DNA from: Alloscardovia macacae
GTDB lineage: Bacteria > Actinomycetota > Actinomycetes > Actinomycetales > Bifidobacteriaceae
Direction of reading: 5' to 3'
NCBI RefSeq assembly: GCF_002259705.1
Contig: NZ_MWWT01000008.1
Span: 124,001-188,000, forward strand
DNA length: 64,000 bases
Part shown: positions 18,616-27,601 of the stretch, in pieces
Layout of the letters: every line of letters begins with the position of its first letter
Numbering within the stretch: position 1 is the stretch's first letter
Program-made: the position numbers and the translations under genes
Notes under the pieces: generated by a model
Databases searched by the model: none
Seen by the model: only the letters and a program-made list of their open reading frames with translations
What the model was told of the DNA's origin: nothing

Positions 18616-18637
18616 GACTGTCTGCGCGTATAAGCGT

Positions 18638-18675
18638 GGGGGCTGGGCACGCGATGTGCTCAGCCCCCAGTTGTT
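18638..18675 (+). terminator. Terminator after amino acid ABC operon
   Basis: GGGGGCTGGGCAC pairs with GTGCTCAGCCCCC around GCGAT, followed by AGTTGTTTT. Confidence 0.8.
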
Positions 18676-18695
18676 TTCCTAGGCACGGCGTCCAC

Positions 18696-18782
18696 GTTAT
18701 GTGTAAGTCATCTCACTTGTGCACCGTTTTATCTGGACTCTACGCCTGTATTCAGCACATCATGAGATGACTTACACATAAC
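18696..18782. repeat. Large palindrome IR2 (20-bp perfect arms)
   Basis: Arms 18696-18715 and 18763-18782 pair perfectly, and TGTGC/GCACA (18718-18722, 18755-18759) extend the stem past a small internal loop. It shares the core TGTAARTCATCTCA with IR1 at 10252. It lies between convergent genes, downstream of an ordinary terminator, so simple termination would be redundant. Confidence 0.85.
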
Positions 18783-18852
18783 TTCTCTCACAGCGCTCCA
18801 CGTAAGCTGCACATCGTCTCACCATCGCCCCTGAACCGATGTATTATCCAGC

Positions 18853-20184
18853 TTACTTCACGCGACGCCCCGCGCACCATACGCTACGCACAGCCCACGT
18901 ATCCGCATCGAGAAGATTGAAATCAGCCGCATAGCCAGAAGCCAGCAGGCCGAGCGGATACTCAGTCACCGCATTCGCCTTCTCGAACCCCAGAGCACGC
19001 GCCGGCGTGAGCGTCGCCGCCTCCACAGCATCAGTAGGCGCCATTCCCAGCTCGACGACCGCGCGCTGCACGGCCTTCTCGAGAGTGAGCGTCGAGCCCG
19101 CGATGGCGCCATTCGACACGAGGCGCGCATGCCCATCCTCCACATTCACATCCAGAGCACCGAGCAGATAGTGTCCATCCGGGCAGTCCGTAGCACTCAT
19201 AGCATCCGTAACGAAGGCGATGCGGTGTGGAGCGAAGCCGAGTCCGAGCTTGAGCATCGCGTTATCCACATGGAAGCCATCGTTAATGAGCTCGATGATC
19301 ACACGCGGATCTTCCGCAGCAGCCGGAATAGGCCCCGGCTTCCTGTGATGCAAGCCATTCATCGCATTAAACATATGCGTCATAATGCGCGCGCCCGCGT
19401 CAAAACCTCGTCCAGCCATGGCATAGTCGGCATCGCAGTGGCCCACAGCAGGCACCACCCCAGCCGCAGCGAACTGGCGGATAGCGCTCAGTCCGTGAGG
19501 CAGCTCTGGCGCGATGGTTATCTGCTTGAGGCTCCCATTGGCCGCCTCGAGCAGCTGCTCCACCAGTTCCGGCTCAGGATCTTTCAGACACTCCGGATCG
19601 TGCGCGCCCTTTCGCGCTAGGGCGAGGAACGGCCCCTCGAGGTGCGAGCCGAGGATGTCTGAACGAGAACCCATAAGCCCCCGCACAGTCGCGAGATTCT
19701 CGCACAGCGTGTCCACCGGATTCGTGATGAGGCTCAGTACCTGGCGCGTGGTGCCGTGCATCATATGCCCAGCGCGCGCCATTTCTATGCCGTCCACGCC
19801 ATCATCGAAGGCTGCGCCCCACGCTCCATGCGCATGAATATCCACATATCCCGGCACGAGGATGAAACCACTCACATCGAGAATGTCGGACGGAGCCACA
19901 CCGTATTCGATGCACGCCATGTCGAAGGCAGTAACACCGCCATCGACGCCCCCGTGCGCCCCGTCAGCCACACCACATGCTTCGATGCGCTCCCCCGAGG
20001 TGACGAGCCAGAATCCCTCTGTCACTCCCGAGGCGTCCACTTTCCGCGCACCGCGCAGAGCTACTGGACGCGCCGGCCCCGCCAGTACTTCGCGAATCCG
20101 CGCCGCGATGAGACCGCGCTCCTGCTCGACACCGCGCTCCTCCTCTACTCCGGTCACTCCACTCACTCCACTCACGCGACTCAT
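18853..20184 (-). CDS. nagA: N-acetylglucosamine-6-phosphate deacetylase
   Basis: 443 residues. It removes acetate from GlcNAc-6-phosphate. Marks include 'LVPGYVDIHAHGAWGAAFDD', 'HLEGPFLALARKGAH', 'VPAVGHCDADYAM', 'MTHMFNAMNGLHHRKPG' and 'IAFVTDAMSATDCPDGHY'. The N-terminus is extended by a Ser/Gly/Val/Glu-rich stretch before the core and is of uncertain role. The ATG at 20184 overlaps the nagB stop (TGATG) and has AGGGGA upstream, so it is chosen over the ATG at 20199. Last gene of the nag operon. Confidence 0.94.
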   Translation of the reverse strand: MSRVSGVSGVTGVEEERGVEQERGLIAARIREVLAGPARPVALRGARKVDASGVTEGFWLVTSGERIEACGVADGAHGGVDGGVTAFDMACIEYGVAPSDILDVSGFILVPGYVDIHAHGAWGAAFDDGVDGIEMARAGHMMHGTTRQVLSLITNPVDTLCENLATVRGLMGSRSDILGSHLEGPFLALARKGAHDPECLKDPEPELVEQLLEAANGSLKQITIAPELPHGLSAIRQFAAAGVVPAVGHCDADYAMAGRGFDAGARIMTHMFNAMNGLHHRKPGPIPAAAEDPRVIIELINDGFHVDNAMLKLGLGFAPHRIAFVTDAMSATDCPDGHYLLGALDVNVEDGHARLVSNGAIAGSTLTLEKAVQRAVVELGMAPTDAVEAATLTPARALGFEKANAVTEYPLGLLASGYAADFNLLDADTWAVRSVWCAGRRVK

Positions 20185-21005
20185 CAGATCCCCTGCCATT
20201 CTGGCTTGTGCGCTGCCACATAGCGGTAGTAGTCGGCATACTGCAGCTGAGACGCCGCCGCCTCGTCCACGAGGATAGTGGCATGCGGATGGAGCTGAAG
20301 AGCAGAGGCTGGGCAGGTGGCGCTGACCGCCCCCTCCACCGTGTCGCGCACGGCTGCTGCCTTTCCTTCTCCGAAAGCGAGAAGTACGAGGTGACGCGCT
20401 TCGAGGATGGTCCCTATGCCCTGTGTAATGCAGTGCGTCGGTACCTGGTCGAGGTCCCCCTCGAAGAAGCGCGCATTATCCACGCGCGTCTGCTCGGTAA
20501 GCGTCTTCAGACGCGTGCGCGAGGCGAGTGAGCTTCCCGGCTCGTTAAAGCCCACGTGCCCGTCCGTGCCGATGCCGAGGATTTGCACGTCTATTCCGCC
20601 GGCCGCGCGAATGGCCGCGTCATAGGCTGGGCCCGCGGCGAGAATCTGCTCGGCGCATGCCGGGTCATCGAGTCCCGCGCCGTTCAGGCTGTCTCCCGGT
20701 ACGTGAACGCGCTCCGGGTTCAGCCCGAGCGGCTCCACGACGGTGCGGGTAATGGTACTGCGATACGACTCAGGATGCGTCAGAGGCAGGCCTATATATT
20801 CGTCGAGCGCGAAGCCCTGCACGCGCGAGACGTCCGTGCCCTCTTCCTTCAGGATAGCGGCGAGTTCGCGGTATGCGGCCAGCGGGCTCGATCCTGTGGC
20901 CAGGCCGAGCACAGCGCCCGGTTTTTTCGCGATGAGGTCAGCTACGGCGCGCCCATAGATGCGTCCTGCTTCTTCCTCGTTCTGAACGATGATGACTTCT
21001 GCCAT
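20184..21005 (-). CDS. nagB: Glucosamine-6-phosphate deaminase
   Basis: 273 residues. It converts glucosamine-6-phosphate to fructose-6-phosphate and ammonia. Clear marks are 'VLGLATGSSPLAAYREL', 'GFALDEYIGLPLTHPESYR', 'ILGIGTDGHVGFNEPGSSLASRTRLKTL' and 'ITQGIGTILEARHLVLLAFGEGKA'. It is preceded by the ROK kinase with an 18-bp gap and overlaps nagA. The route ends in the bifid shunt intermediate fructose-6-phosphate. Confidence 0.96.
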   Translation of the reverse strand: MAEVIIVQNEEEAGRIYGRAVADLIAKKPGAVLGLATGSSPLAAYRELAAILKEEGTDVSRVQGFALDEYIGLPLTHPESYRSTITRTVVEPLGLNPERVHVPGDSLNGAGLDDPACAEQILAAGPAYDAAIRAAGGIDVQILGIGTDGHVGFNEPGSSLASRTRLKTLTEQTRVDNARFFEGDLDQVPTHCITQGIGTILEARHLVLLAFGEGKAAAVRDTVEGAVSATCPASALQLHPHATILVDEAAASQLQYADYYRYVAAHKPEWQGI

Positions 21006-21023
21006 TTTTTACTCCTTTTTATC

Positions 21024-21947
21024 TCAATTTTTCCCACACAGCGCCGCGCCTATGGCGCCCACTGGCACACCGCTCGGCGCCAGCGCCAGGCGGTCGTCCA
21101 AGTGAAGGGATGTGATGAATTTGCTGCCCTCAGCACGACGGCTGAGTTCGGCACAGATTTCGTCGAGCAGCGGCTGGCCCGTTTTCGCCATACCGCCTGC
21201 GAGGATTATTTTCTCCGGGTCCACGGTGACGGCCAGCATGTCGATGATGTCCACGATGGCACGGATGACCGTGTCACGCACATCCACTGCCTGCATGTGG
21301 AGAGGATCGTTCGCGTCGTGTGCTCGGCGGATGATGGCTGGCATCGGCGGTGTGTCGTGCGGCCACAAACGCACTGCCGCTCCCCCACTTCCCGCAGTTT
21401 CCAGGCAGCCCACCTGTCCGCATGGGCATGGCCAGCGATGCGGCTCTATAGGAACGTGCCCCACTTCGCCCACGACTCCACTAAATCCACGGTCGAGCAC
21501 GCCGTTACGCACTACGCCAGCAGCTATGCCCGTGCCGATGCTCAGGCACACGACAGTGGAAGCTGCTTCAGCCTGAGCTGCCACGCCGAGAGCTGCTGCA
21601 TTCACATCGTTTTCCACGTGAACCTCTACGCACGTCGCAGCTGCGACGAGCCTGCCGAGATCCACGTAGTCCACGGCTAAGTTCGCGATGTTCTCCACCT
21701 CACCCGTGGATGAATTGACACGTCCCGGCGTGCCGATGCCGATGCTGACGGGATCGTCACTCAAAGCTCGAACGACGCTGAGCACATCCTCGACGAGTGC
21801 CTCGGAGCCCTGCCGTGCCGGAACTTCATACTCGGCGAGCACGTCAGTACTCTCTGAGGCGAGCGCGACGCCAGCTATCTTCGTGCCGCCCACGTCGATG
21901 CCCACGCGCACGCCGCTCGGCATGCTCTCACTACGCTGTGATGTCAT
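21024..21947 (-). CDS. ROK family sugar kinase (probable N-acetylglucosamine kinase or glucokinase)
   Basis: 307 residues. The ATP site is 'VGIDVGGTKIAGVALAS' and a ROK zinc site follows in 'HVPIEPHRWPCPCGQVGCLETAGSG'. No DNA-binding N-terminus is present, which marks it as a kinase rather than a repressor. Its place in the operon with nagB and nagA suggests N-acetylglucosamine or a related hexosamine as substrate. GAGAGG precedes the ATG. The stop codon lies inside a copy of the dispersed 14-mer motif. Confidence 0.88.
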   Translation of the reverse strand: MTSQRSESMPSGVRVGIDVGGTKIAGVALASESTDVLAEYEVPARQGSEALVEDVLSVVRALSDDPVSIGIGTPGRVNSSTGEVENIANLAVDYVDLGRLVAAATCVEVHVENDVNAAALGVAAQAEAASTVVCLSIGTGIAAGVVRNGVLDRGFSGVVGEVGHVPIEPHRWPCPCGQVGCLETAGSGGAAVRLWPHDTPPMPAIIRRAHDANDPLHMQAVDVRDTVIRAIVDIIDMLAVTVDPEKIILAGGMAKTGQPLLDEICAELSRRAEGSKFITSLHLDDRLALAPSGVPVGAIGAALCGKN

Positions 21948-21972
21948 GTGTTACCTCTCTGTTCTCGCGGAC

Positions 21973-23118
21973 CTATCCCGCGATATTCTGCCGTATCTGC
22001 GGCACGAACTGTCTGATGACCGTCACCGCCTGCCCACGCATAGCGAGGTCCTCTCCCTGCTCGCAGCGGCGCAGCTCGGGCACCTGACGGTATTCCGAAT
22101 GAATAATGGCATGAACTTCTTCGCGCATAGACCCCAGAAAAGCCTCTCCCACGATGTCAGCGGGACCATATACACAGATATCATGCACGTCCAGCAAGCC
22201 GATGGACACAGACAGCACGCGGCCGAGCACTTGGCCCGCCTGCGCGAGAATCTGCGTGCGCTTTTCTGGAGCGTCGTCTATCATCTGGCGGATGCGGCTC
22301 GGTGCGAGAAGCGCTTCGAGGCATCCGGTCTTTCCACAGGTGCAGCGCGGCCCCTGCGGATCGACGATGATATGTCCTATCTCTCCGGTCGTGAACGTAT
22401 CCCCGCGCACGATCTGATCATTCAGACACAAGCTCGACCCCACTCCACGCCGCAGGGATATGAGCATGGAGTTTTCCGAACTCTCTCCGAGGAATCGCTC
22501 GGCGATGAGTGCGGCATTCGTCACATTCGAGAGCATGGTAGGGATGCCGAGGGCATCTTCCACCTGCTTTTTCAGCTCGACATTCGTCCAGCCGAGCGCC
22601 ACGGAGCGCACCACGATACCTTTCGGGTCGATGATACCCGGCATGGTAATGCCGATGCCGAGAATGGCATGAGAGTCCTCGGAAGGGTCGTCCTGTGAAC
22701 CTGCCAGCGCCACGAGCCGGCGGCAGAACGCGACGACGTCTTTCACCGCTAGCGCCTTCTTTCCCCGAGGCTGCGGCATCTCCGCTCGCTCCACGATGCG
22801 TCCACACAAGTCCACGAGAGCGCCTGTAATGACGTATTCCTGAGACAGATCCACGGAGATGACACGCCAGTATGCCGTGTCGATGGCGATGACAGGCGAC
22901 GGCTTTCCGCGCCCTGCCGGCTGCAGCGAGCCCACTTCGCGCACGATGCGATGTTCCTGCATCTCCACAGCGACTTCACCCACCGCCATGCGCGACAGTC
23001 CGAGCCTTCGCGTCAAGTCCGTGCGGCTCAGCTGCGCGTTCGGAAAGAGCAGCTGAAACACGGCCATGACGTTATGCGCGCGGATGCCCGGCGGCGTGGT
23101 TTTTTTCGCTGTAGTCAT
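21973..23118 (-). CDS. ROK family transcriptional regulator (NagC-like)
   Basis: 381 residues. An N-terminal winged helix ('LLFPNAQLSRTDLTRRLGLSRMAVGEVAVEM') is joined to a ROK sugar-sensing domain with the zinc motif 'GPRCTCGKTGCLEALLAPSR'. It is first in the operon ahead of the ROK kinase, nagB and nagA, 25 bp upstream of the kinase, so it most likely controls that operon and possibly the sulfatase locus. The effector is not known. Confidence 0.9.
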   Translation of the reverse strand: MTTAKKTTPPGIRAHNVMAVFQLLFPNAQLSRTDLTRRLGLSRMAVGEVAVEMQEHRIVREVGSLQPAGRGKPSPVIAIDTAYWRVISVDLSQEYVITGALVDLCGRIVERAEMPQPRGKKALAVKDVVAFCRRLVALAGSQDDPSEDSHAILGIGITMPGIIDPKGIVVRSVALGWTNVELKKQVEDALGIPTMLSNVTNAALIAERFLGESSENSMLISLRRGVGSSLCLNDQIVRGDTFTTGEIGHIIVDPQGPRCTCGKTGCLEALLAPSRIRQMIDDAPEKRTQILAQAGQVLGRVLSVSIGLLDVHDICVYGPADIVGEAFLGSMREEVHAIIHSEYRQVPELRRCEQGEDLAMRGQAVTVIRQFVPQIRQNIAG

Positions 23119-23184
23119 GCGCTCGTCCTTTGAGTCAGGTGTCTGTTATTCGTGAGTGTAGCATCAATTTTTATATTTGTCTAC

Positions 23185-23199
23185 TTAGTTAACAATTAA
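23185..23199. promoter_or_regulatory. AT-rich operator candidate of the nag operon
   Basis: TTAGTTAACAATTAA is an imperfect palindrome centred on GTTAAC in the spacer between the divergent ROK regulator and mutarotase genes. AT-rich palindromes of this kind are typical ROK repressor sites. Confidence 0.35.
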
Positions 23200-23295
23200 T
23201 CACGTCATGCACGTTTACATGAGTCTATAACGGGTTTGCTCGCACGGCTTCTCTTAGCCTTTGGCGACACGAACTTTTTTCGCAAGGTAAGATGA

Positions 23296-23310
23296 TATAA
23301 TCTGTTTTCA
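23296..23310 (+). promoter_or_regulatory. -10 box for a leaderless mutarotase mRNA
   Basis: A consensus TATAAT (23296-23301) ends 8 bases before the ATG at 23310, with no ribosome binding site, which predicts a leaderless mRNA. Confidence 0.6.
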
Positions 23311-24176
23311 TGACTACCCCATTTATTCTGAGGGATGTGGTGGGCGAGGACGCAGCCACATCCTTGCGCGTCAGCGACTATGCCGCGCACATTCTCAGCT
23401 GGACCCCTGCCAGCCAGCACACCTCTGCCTTATGGACGCCGAACACTATGGCGTTTGGCGAGGGCGTGGCTTTACGTGGAGGCATTCCGGTTATTCTGCC
23501 GTGGTTTGCGTCGGGCTACTCTGTGCCACGCAGAGAGAACCTTTCGTACGCCCCGAAGCATGGGCTCGGCCGCGTGAACTTCTGGGAGTATGACGCCCAG
23601 TCTTCTCACTCCCACCTGCGCTACACCTATGCCGGATCACACGAGGACTTCGGCACTTTTCATGCAGACTATGAGATACTGCCTTCTTCCGATGAGCTGA
23701 CCGCCAGGCTGACACTCCATAACGATAACGACCATCCCGTCACCTTCGAAATGGCTCTGCACACCTACTTCCGCGTGGGAGATGTGCGCTCCATCGAGGT
23801 CTATGGGCTGCAAGGGGCATCCTACATCGATGCTGCGCATGGCTGGGCCGAGTATGTACAGGATTCGACTACTCTCACTTTCCCCGAGGAGACTGACCGG
23901 ATATATCTGAGCACAGCAGACACGTCCATCCTCGACCCCGTACTCTCACGCCGCATCCACATTCATCCGGACGGAACGACGAATACTGTCATCTGGAATC
24001 CCGGTGAAGCCGGGGATTCCTTCCCAGACATGGCACCTGGAGACTGGAGGCACTTCGTGTGCATCGAGGCAAGCGCATGTAAGGATGGTGCCGTGAGTAT
24101 TCCTGCGGGCGGAAACCATAGTATCGCGCAGACCATCCGCGTGGCAGACCTGACTCCCGAGCACTCTGCACTTTAG
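23310..24176 (+). CDS. Hexose-6-phosphate mutarotase (aldose 1-epimerase family)
   Basis: 288 residues. Resembles the YeaD-type group of aldose epimerases: 'ALRGGIPVILPWFASG', 'PKHGLGRVNFWEY', 'MALHTYFRVGDVRSIEVYGL', 'WNPGEAGDSFPDMAPGDWRHFVCIEA'. The His in 'HGLGR' and 'HTYFRV' and the Glu in 'CIEA' fit the epimerase active site. It would speed anomer exchange of hexose phosphates, fitting between the nag operon and the sulfatase locus. It probably starts from its own leaderless promoter. Confidence 0.85.
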   Translation: MTTPFILRDVVGEDAATSLRVSDYAAHILSWTPASQHTSALWTPNTMAFGEGVALRGGIPVILPWFASGYSVPRRENLSYAPKHGLGRVNFWEYDAQSSHSHLRYTYAGSHEDFGTFHADYEILPSSDELTARLTLHNDNDHPVTFEMALHTYFRVGDVRSIEVYGLQGASYIDAAHGWAEYVQDSTTLTFPEETDRIYLSTADTSILDPVLSRRIHIHPDGTTNTVIWNPGEAGDSFPDMAPGDWRHFVCIEASACKDGAVSIPAGGNHSIAQTIRVADLTPEHSAL

Positions 24177-24206
24177 CGTTTTCAGTGTCCTTTTTAGCAG
24201 ATGCGG

Positions 24207-24260
24207 CCGTTCTCGCTCCTGTATGCACGTTCCCAGTGGACCTCAGCAGGAGCAGAACGG
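24207..24260 (+). terminator. Hairpin after mutarotase gene
   Basis: 24207-24221 pairs with 24247-24260 (14 bp with one bulged base) around a 25-base loop. No T-run follows, so termination is uncertain. Confidence 0.45.
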
Positions 24261-24295
24261 TCCCATCCACGCTACCCGTAACGACACTACAGAAT

Positions 24296-24468
24296 CAGTA
24301 ATTTGTATACTTACATTACGGATACCACACACCCTCCCACCCCTTGTTTTTCCTCGGTTTTTCAGCGCCACCCACCCCGGCCAAAAAAATTTCTTCATAA
24401 ATTTTCCCATTTTTGTCATTTGTCTTTACAAATAGATGTATACTAAAAATTACTGTGATACGAATCAC
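24296..24468. promoter_or_regulatory. Operator-like repeats upstream of the sugar transporter
   Basis: CAGTAATTTGTATAC (24296-24310) recurs inverted as GTATAC-TAAA-AATTACTG (24438-24455), and a GTGAT-N4-ATCAC palindrome follows at 24455-24468. The roughly 320-base spacer has no gene and is T/C-rich. The arrangement suggests paired binding sites controlling the transporter-sulfatase operon. Confidence 0.45.
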
Positions 24469-24501
24469 GGTCATACCACTATCCTCAAGGGGGAGGTTTT
24501 T

Positions 24502-25950
24502 ATGTCTACTACCCAGACAGTATCCTCCGTACAGGTGAAGAAGGCTGAGCGATATGCCACTACTCTGGCACTTATCGTGACGCTGGGCCCACTCTTCTAC
24601 GGATTTGAAGGCATGGTGCTGAACGGCGCCATCAGTGCAGTCGGCAGCGAGTTCCACCTCGGTGCCCTCGCTAAGGGTATAGCCGGCTCGGCCGGCATCA
24701 TCGGTGGCCTCATCGGCTCTGTCATAGCCGGCCGCCTGTCCGACCACATCGGCCGCCGTGGCGTGCTGCTGTGGGTGGGCCCACTTCTCATGTTCGAAGC
24801 TATCTTCGGCACCCTGTGCCCATACCTCGGAGGATACCCATTCCTCCTGCTGTGCCGCGTAGTCGGCGGCATCGGCTTCGGCGCTGCCACCACAGTGGCA
24901 CCAGGATATGTGGCGGAGATCTCGCCGGCGCGCATCCGCGGCCGCCTCATCTCCTTCCGCCAGCTGGCCATCATCCTCGGTCTGCTCTTCGCAGCTGTGG
25001 CGAACATGGCTGCTCGTCAGATAGCTGGCTCCTCTTCGGCAGAAGTCTTTATGGGCATTAAGGCCTGGCAGGTCATGTTCCTGTGCCTCATCATTCCAGC
25101 ACTCATCTACATGGTGCTCATGCCATTCATCCCTGAGTCCCCACGCTATCTCGTCACGAAGGGGAAGGACCACGAGGCTGCACGCATTCTGTCTCGCCTC
25201 TCTGACGGCACGGACCGCGCGGATAACCCTGCTGCCCTCCAGCAGATTCAGGCCATTAAGGACACTCTCGGCGGTGGAGCTTCCCAAGCTCTCGGCATGG
25301 TGGCTGTGCTGAAGTCGAAGTGGCGTACCCTCGTCTTCGTGGGTATGGCTCTGGCTGCATTCCAGCAGCTCACCGGTACGAACGGCATCTTCTTCTACTC
25401 GAATACTCTCTTCCAGGCTGTGGGTATGCCAGAGTCTTCTGCGTTCCAGCAGACTCTCATCCTCACCTGTTTTAAGATCGTGGGCGTCACTGCTGGCATT
25501 CTGCTCGTGGACCACGTAGGTCGCAAGCGCATGCTCATGTACGGTGGCACGCTCATGTTCGTAGCTCTCGGTACGGTGGCCACCGTCTTTACTGTGGCTC
25601 CTATGGGTGCGAACGGTCCTGATATCAGCCACAGCCCAGTCCTCGGCTTCCTCGCTGTGGCGGCACTGTGCTGCTTCCTGCTCGGATTCACCTCGTCATG
25701 GGGTCCTATCTTCTCAGTCATGATGGGTGAGATGTTCCCGAACCAGATCCGCGGTAGCGCCATGTCTCTGGCCTCCGGCTCGGACTTCCTCTTTAACCTC
25801 ATCATCGTTCTGCTCTTCCCATACCTCGTGGAATGGTCGCCAGCCTTTACGTACTGGATGTACTGCGGCTTCGGTGTCCTCGCGGTCATCTTCGCGTGGA
25901 AGTTCCTCGAAGAGACGAAGGGCAAGTCCCTCGAAGACATGGGTAAGTAA
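24502..25950 (+). CDS. MFS sugar porter
   Basis: 482 residues with about 12 membrane segments. Sugar-porter signatures are 'GRLSDHIGRRGVLLW', 'RVVGGIGFGAATTVAPGYVAEISPARIRGRL', 'FIPESPRYL', 'TNGIFFYSNTLFQAVG' and 'DHVGRKRMLMYGG'. The ATG at 24502 follows AGGGGGAGG; an upstream start would add 22 residues overlapping the promoter. It is 38 bp upstream of the sulfatase, so it probably imports the sulfated sugar, as proposed for the ats loci of infant-gut bifidobacteria. The substrate is inference. Confidence 0.9.
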   Translation: MSTTQTVSSVQVKKAERYATTLALIVTLGPLFYGFEGMVLNGAISAVGSEFHLGALAKGIAGSAGIIGGLIGSVIAGRLSDHIGRRGVLLWVGPLLMFEAIFGTLCPYLGGYPFLLLCRVVGGIGFGAATTVAPGYVAEISPARIRGRLISFRQLAIILGLLFAAVANMAARQIAGSSSAEVFMGIKAWQVMFLCLIIPALIYMVLMPFIPESPRYLVTKGKDHEAARILSRLSDGTDRADNPAALQQIQAIKDTLGGGASQALGMVAVLKSKWRTLVFVGMALAAFQQLTGTNGIFFYSNTLFQAVGMPESSAFQQTLILTCFKIVGVTAGILLVDHVGRKRMLMYGGTLMFVALGTVATVFTVAPMGANGPDISHSPVLGFLAVAALCCFLLGFTSSWGPIFSVMMGEMFPNQIRGSAMSLASGSDFLFNLIIVLLFPYLVEWSPAFTYWMYCGFGVLAVIFAWKFLEETKGKSLEDMGK

Positions 25951-25988
25951 CGGGTACGTAGCAGGTACGTAAAAAGAAAGGATTTATC

Positions 25989-27497
25989 ATGACAGGACGC
26001 ATTCCTGAAAACGTGAAAAACGTCATCACCTTTATGACAGACCAGCATCGCATCGATACGCTCGGCTGCCTGGGAAACGTGCACGCACACACGCAGAACA
26101 TCGATTCTCTGGCAGAAGAAGGCTGCATTTTTGCGAAGGGATTCACTCCGTCGGCCATCTGCACGCCAGCACGTGCATCCATGCTCACTGGCCAGCTGCC
26201 ATTTAAGCATCAGACTCTGGCAAACCCAGAGTGGAACATCGCCTACTCTACGGCCATTCCAGAAACAGACTGGACATACACCCAGGCTCTACGCGACCAC
26301 GGGTATAACGTGGGCATGGTGGGTAAGTACCACTGTGGCACGAATCTGCCAGATAAGTTCGGCTGTGATGATGACACCTTCTGGGGAGCCGAGAATCCAG
26401 TGGCAAACGAGCAGTATGTGGCGTGGCTGGAAGAGAATGAATTGCCACCAGTGAAAGCTCACGAATTCTGGCGCGGAAAGCTGCCAGGAAACCGCGACGG
26501 GCATATCCTGGCTGCACGCCTCGACCAGCCAGAAGAAGCGACCTTCGAGCGTTTCATCGCGGACCGTTCCATCGCGCGCCTGCGCCAGTACGCGGCGGAA
26601 TATAAGGAAAGCGGAAAGCCGTTCAGCCTCGACGTGCACTTCTTCGGGCCGCATCTGCCATACTTCCTGCCGGACGAGTGGTTCGACCTCATCGATCCGA
26701 ATGACATCGTACTACCGGAAAGCTTCGGCGACTCGCTCATCGCGAAGCCGAAAGTCCAGCAGAATTACGCGACGTACTGGTCCACATCCTCCTTTAACAC
26801 CGAGGAGTGGAAGAAGCTCATCGCCGTGTACTGGGGCTACGTGGCCATGATCGACTTCGAGATAGGCCGCATCTTAGACGCCGCTCGCGAGCTCGGCCTC
26901 ATGGATGACACGGCCATGTTCTTCACCGCTGACCACGGCGAGTTCACGGGCGCACATCGCCTGAACGATAAGGGTCCTGCGATGTACGATGACATCTACC
27001 GCATCCCGTTCATCGCGCGCATTCCAGGTCTGACGCATGGCGAGAAGCGCGACGAGTACGTCTCGCTCATCGACATTCCGGCTACCATTATGGACATCGC
27101 GGGCATCGACCCAGCGAAGGTGGAGGATGGGCGTTCGCTCGTGCCTCTGCTGGCTGGCGAGGTGCCGGAGGACTGGCGGCAGAACATGGTCTGCGAGTTC
27201 CACGGCCTGCACTTCCCTATCCAGCAGCGCATGCTCAGGACGGACGACTATAAGCTCGTCATCTCGCACGAGTCCATTAATGAGCTCTACGACCTGAAGC
27301 ACGATCCATTCGAGCTGAATAATCTCTACACCGCTCCGGCCTTCGACGAGGTTCGCCGCGAGATGGCCGCCGAGCTGTATACGCAGCTCAAGGAGCGCGG
27401 AGACAGTTCGTTCGCGAAATGGATGGCTGCCATGACGGAGTTCGACATTCCGCTGTCGAATACCGCGCGTTCCGACTGGGACGACGTGGCGAAGTAA
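25989..27497 (+). CDS. Cytoplasmic Cys-type sulfatase
   Basis: 502 residues. It is an S1-family arylsulfatase-fold sulfate-ester hydrolase. The catalytic motif C58-T-P-A-R is of the Cys type that must be oxidised to formylglycine. Metal-binding 'FMTDQHRIDTLGC' at the N-terminus and 'FFTADHGEFTGAHRLNDKGPAMYDD' further on are intact. No signal peptide is present, so it acts on an imported substrate. A maturase and an anion exporter follow. With the nearby nag operon, GlcNAc-6-sulfate is the leading candidate substrate, but it cannot be read from the sequence. Confidence 0.93.
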   Translation: MTGRIPENVKNVITFMTDQHRIDTLGCLGNVHAHTQNIDSLAEEGCIFAKGFTPSAICTPARASMLTGQLPFKHQTLANPEWNIAYSTAIPETDWTYTQALRDHGYNVGMVGKYHCGTNLPDKFGCDDDTFWGAENPVANEQYVAWLEENELPPVKAHEFWRGKLPGNRDGHILAARLDQPEEATFERFIADRSIARLRQYAAEYKESGKPFSLDVHFFGPHLPYFLPDEWFDLIDPNDIVLPESFGDSLIAKPKVQQNYATYWSTSSFNTEEWKKLIAVYWGYVAMIDFEIGRILDAARELGLMDDTAMFFTADHGEFTGAHRLNDKGPAMYDDIYRIPFIARIPGLTHGEKRDEYVSLIDIPATIMDIAGIDPAKVEDGRSLVPLLAGEVPEDWRQNMVCEFHGLHFPIQQRMLRTDDYKLVISHESINELYDLKHDPFELNNLYTAPAFDEVRREMAAELYTQLKERGDSSFAKWMAAMTEFDIPLSNTARSDWDDVAK

Positions 27498-27601
27498 GCC
27501 CCATTCCCCATTCTTGTGTGCGGGGTGCGCGAGCTTCCTACCCTGCTCGCGTCCCTGCACACGTTTTCGTTTTCTCTCTGATCGAGTGGAAAGGTCCTGT
27601 T

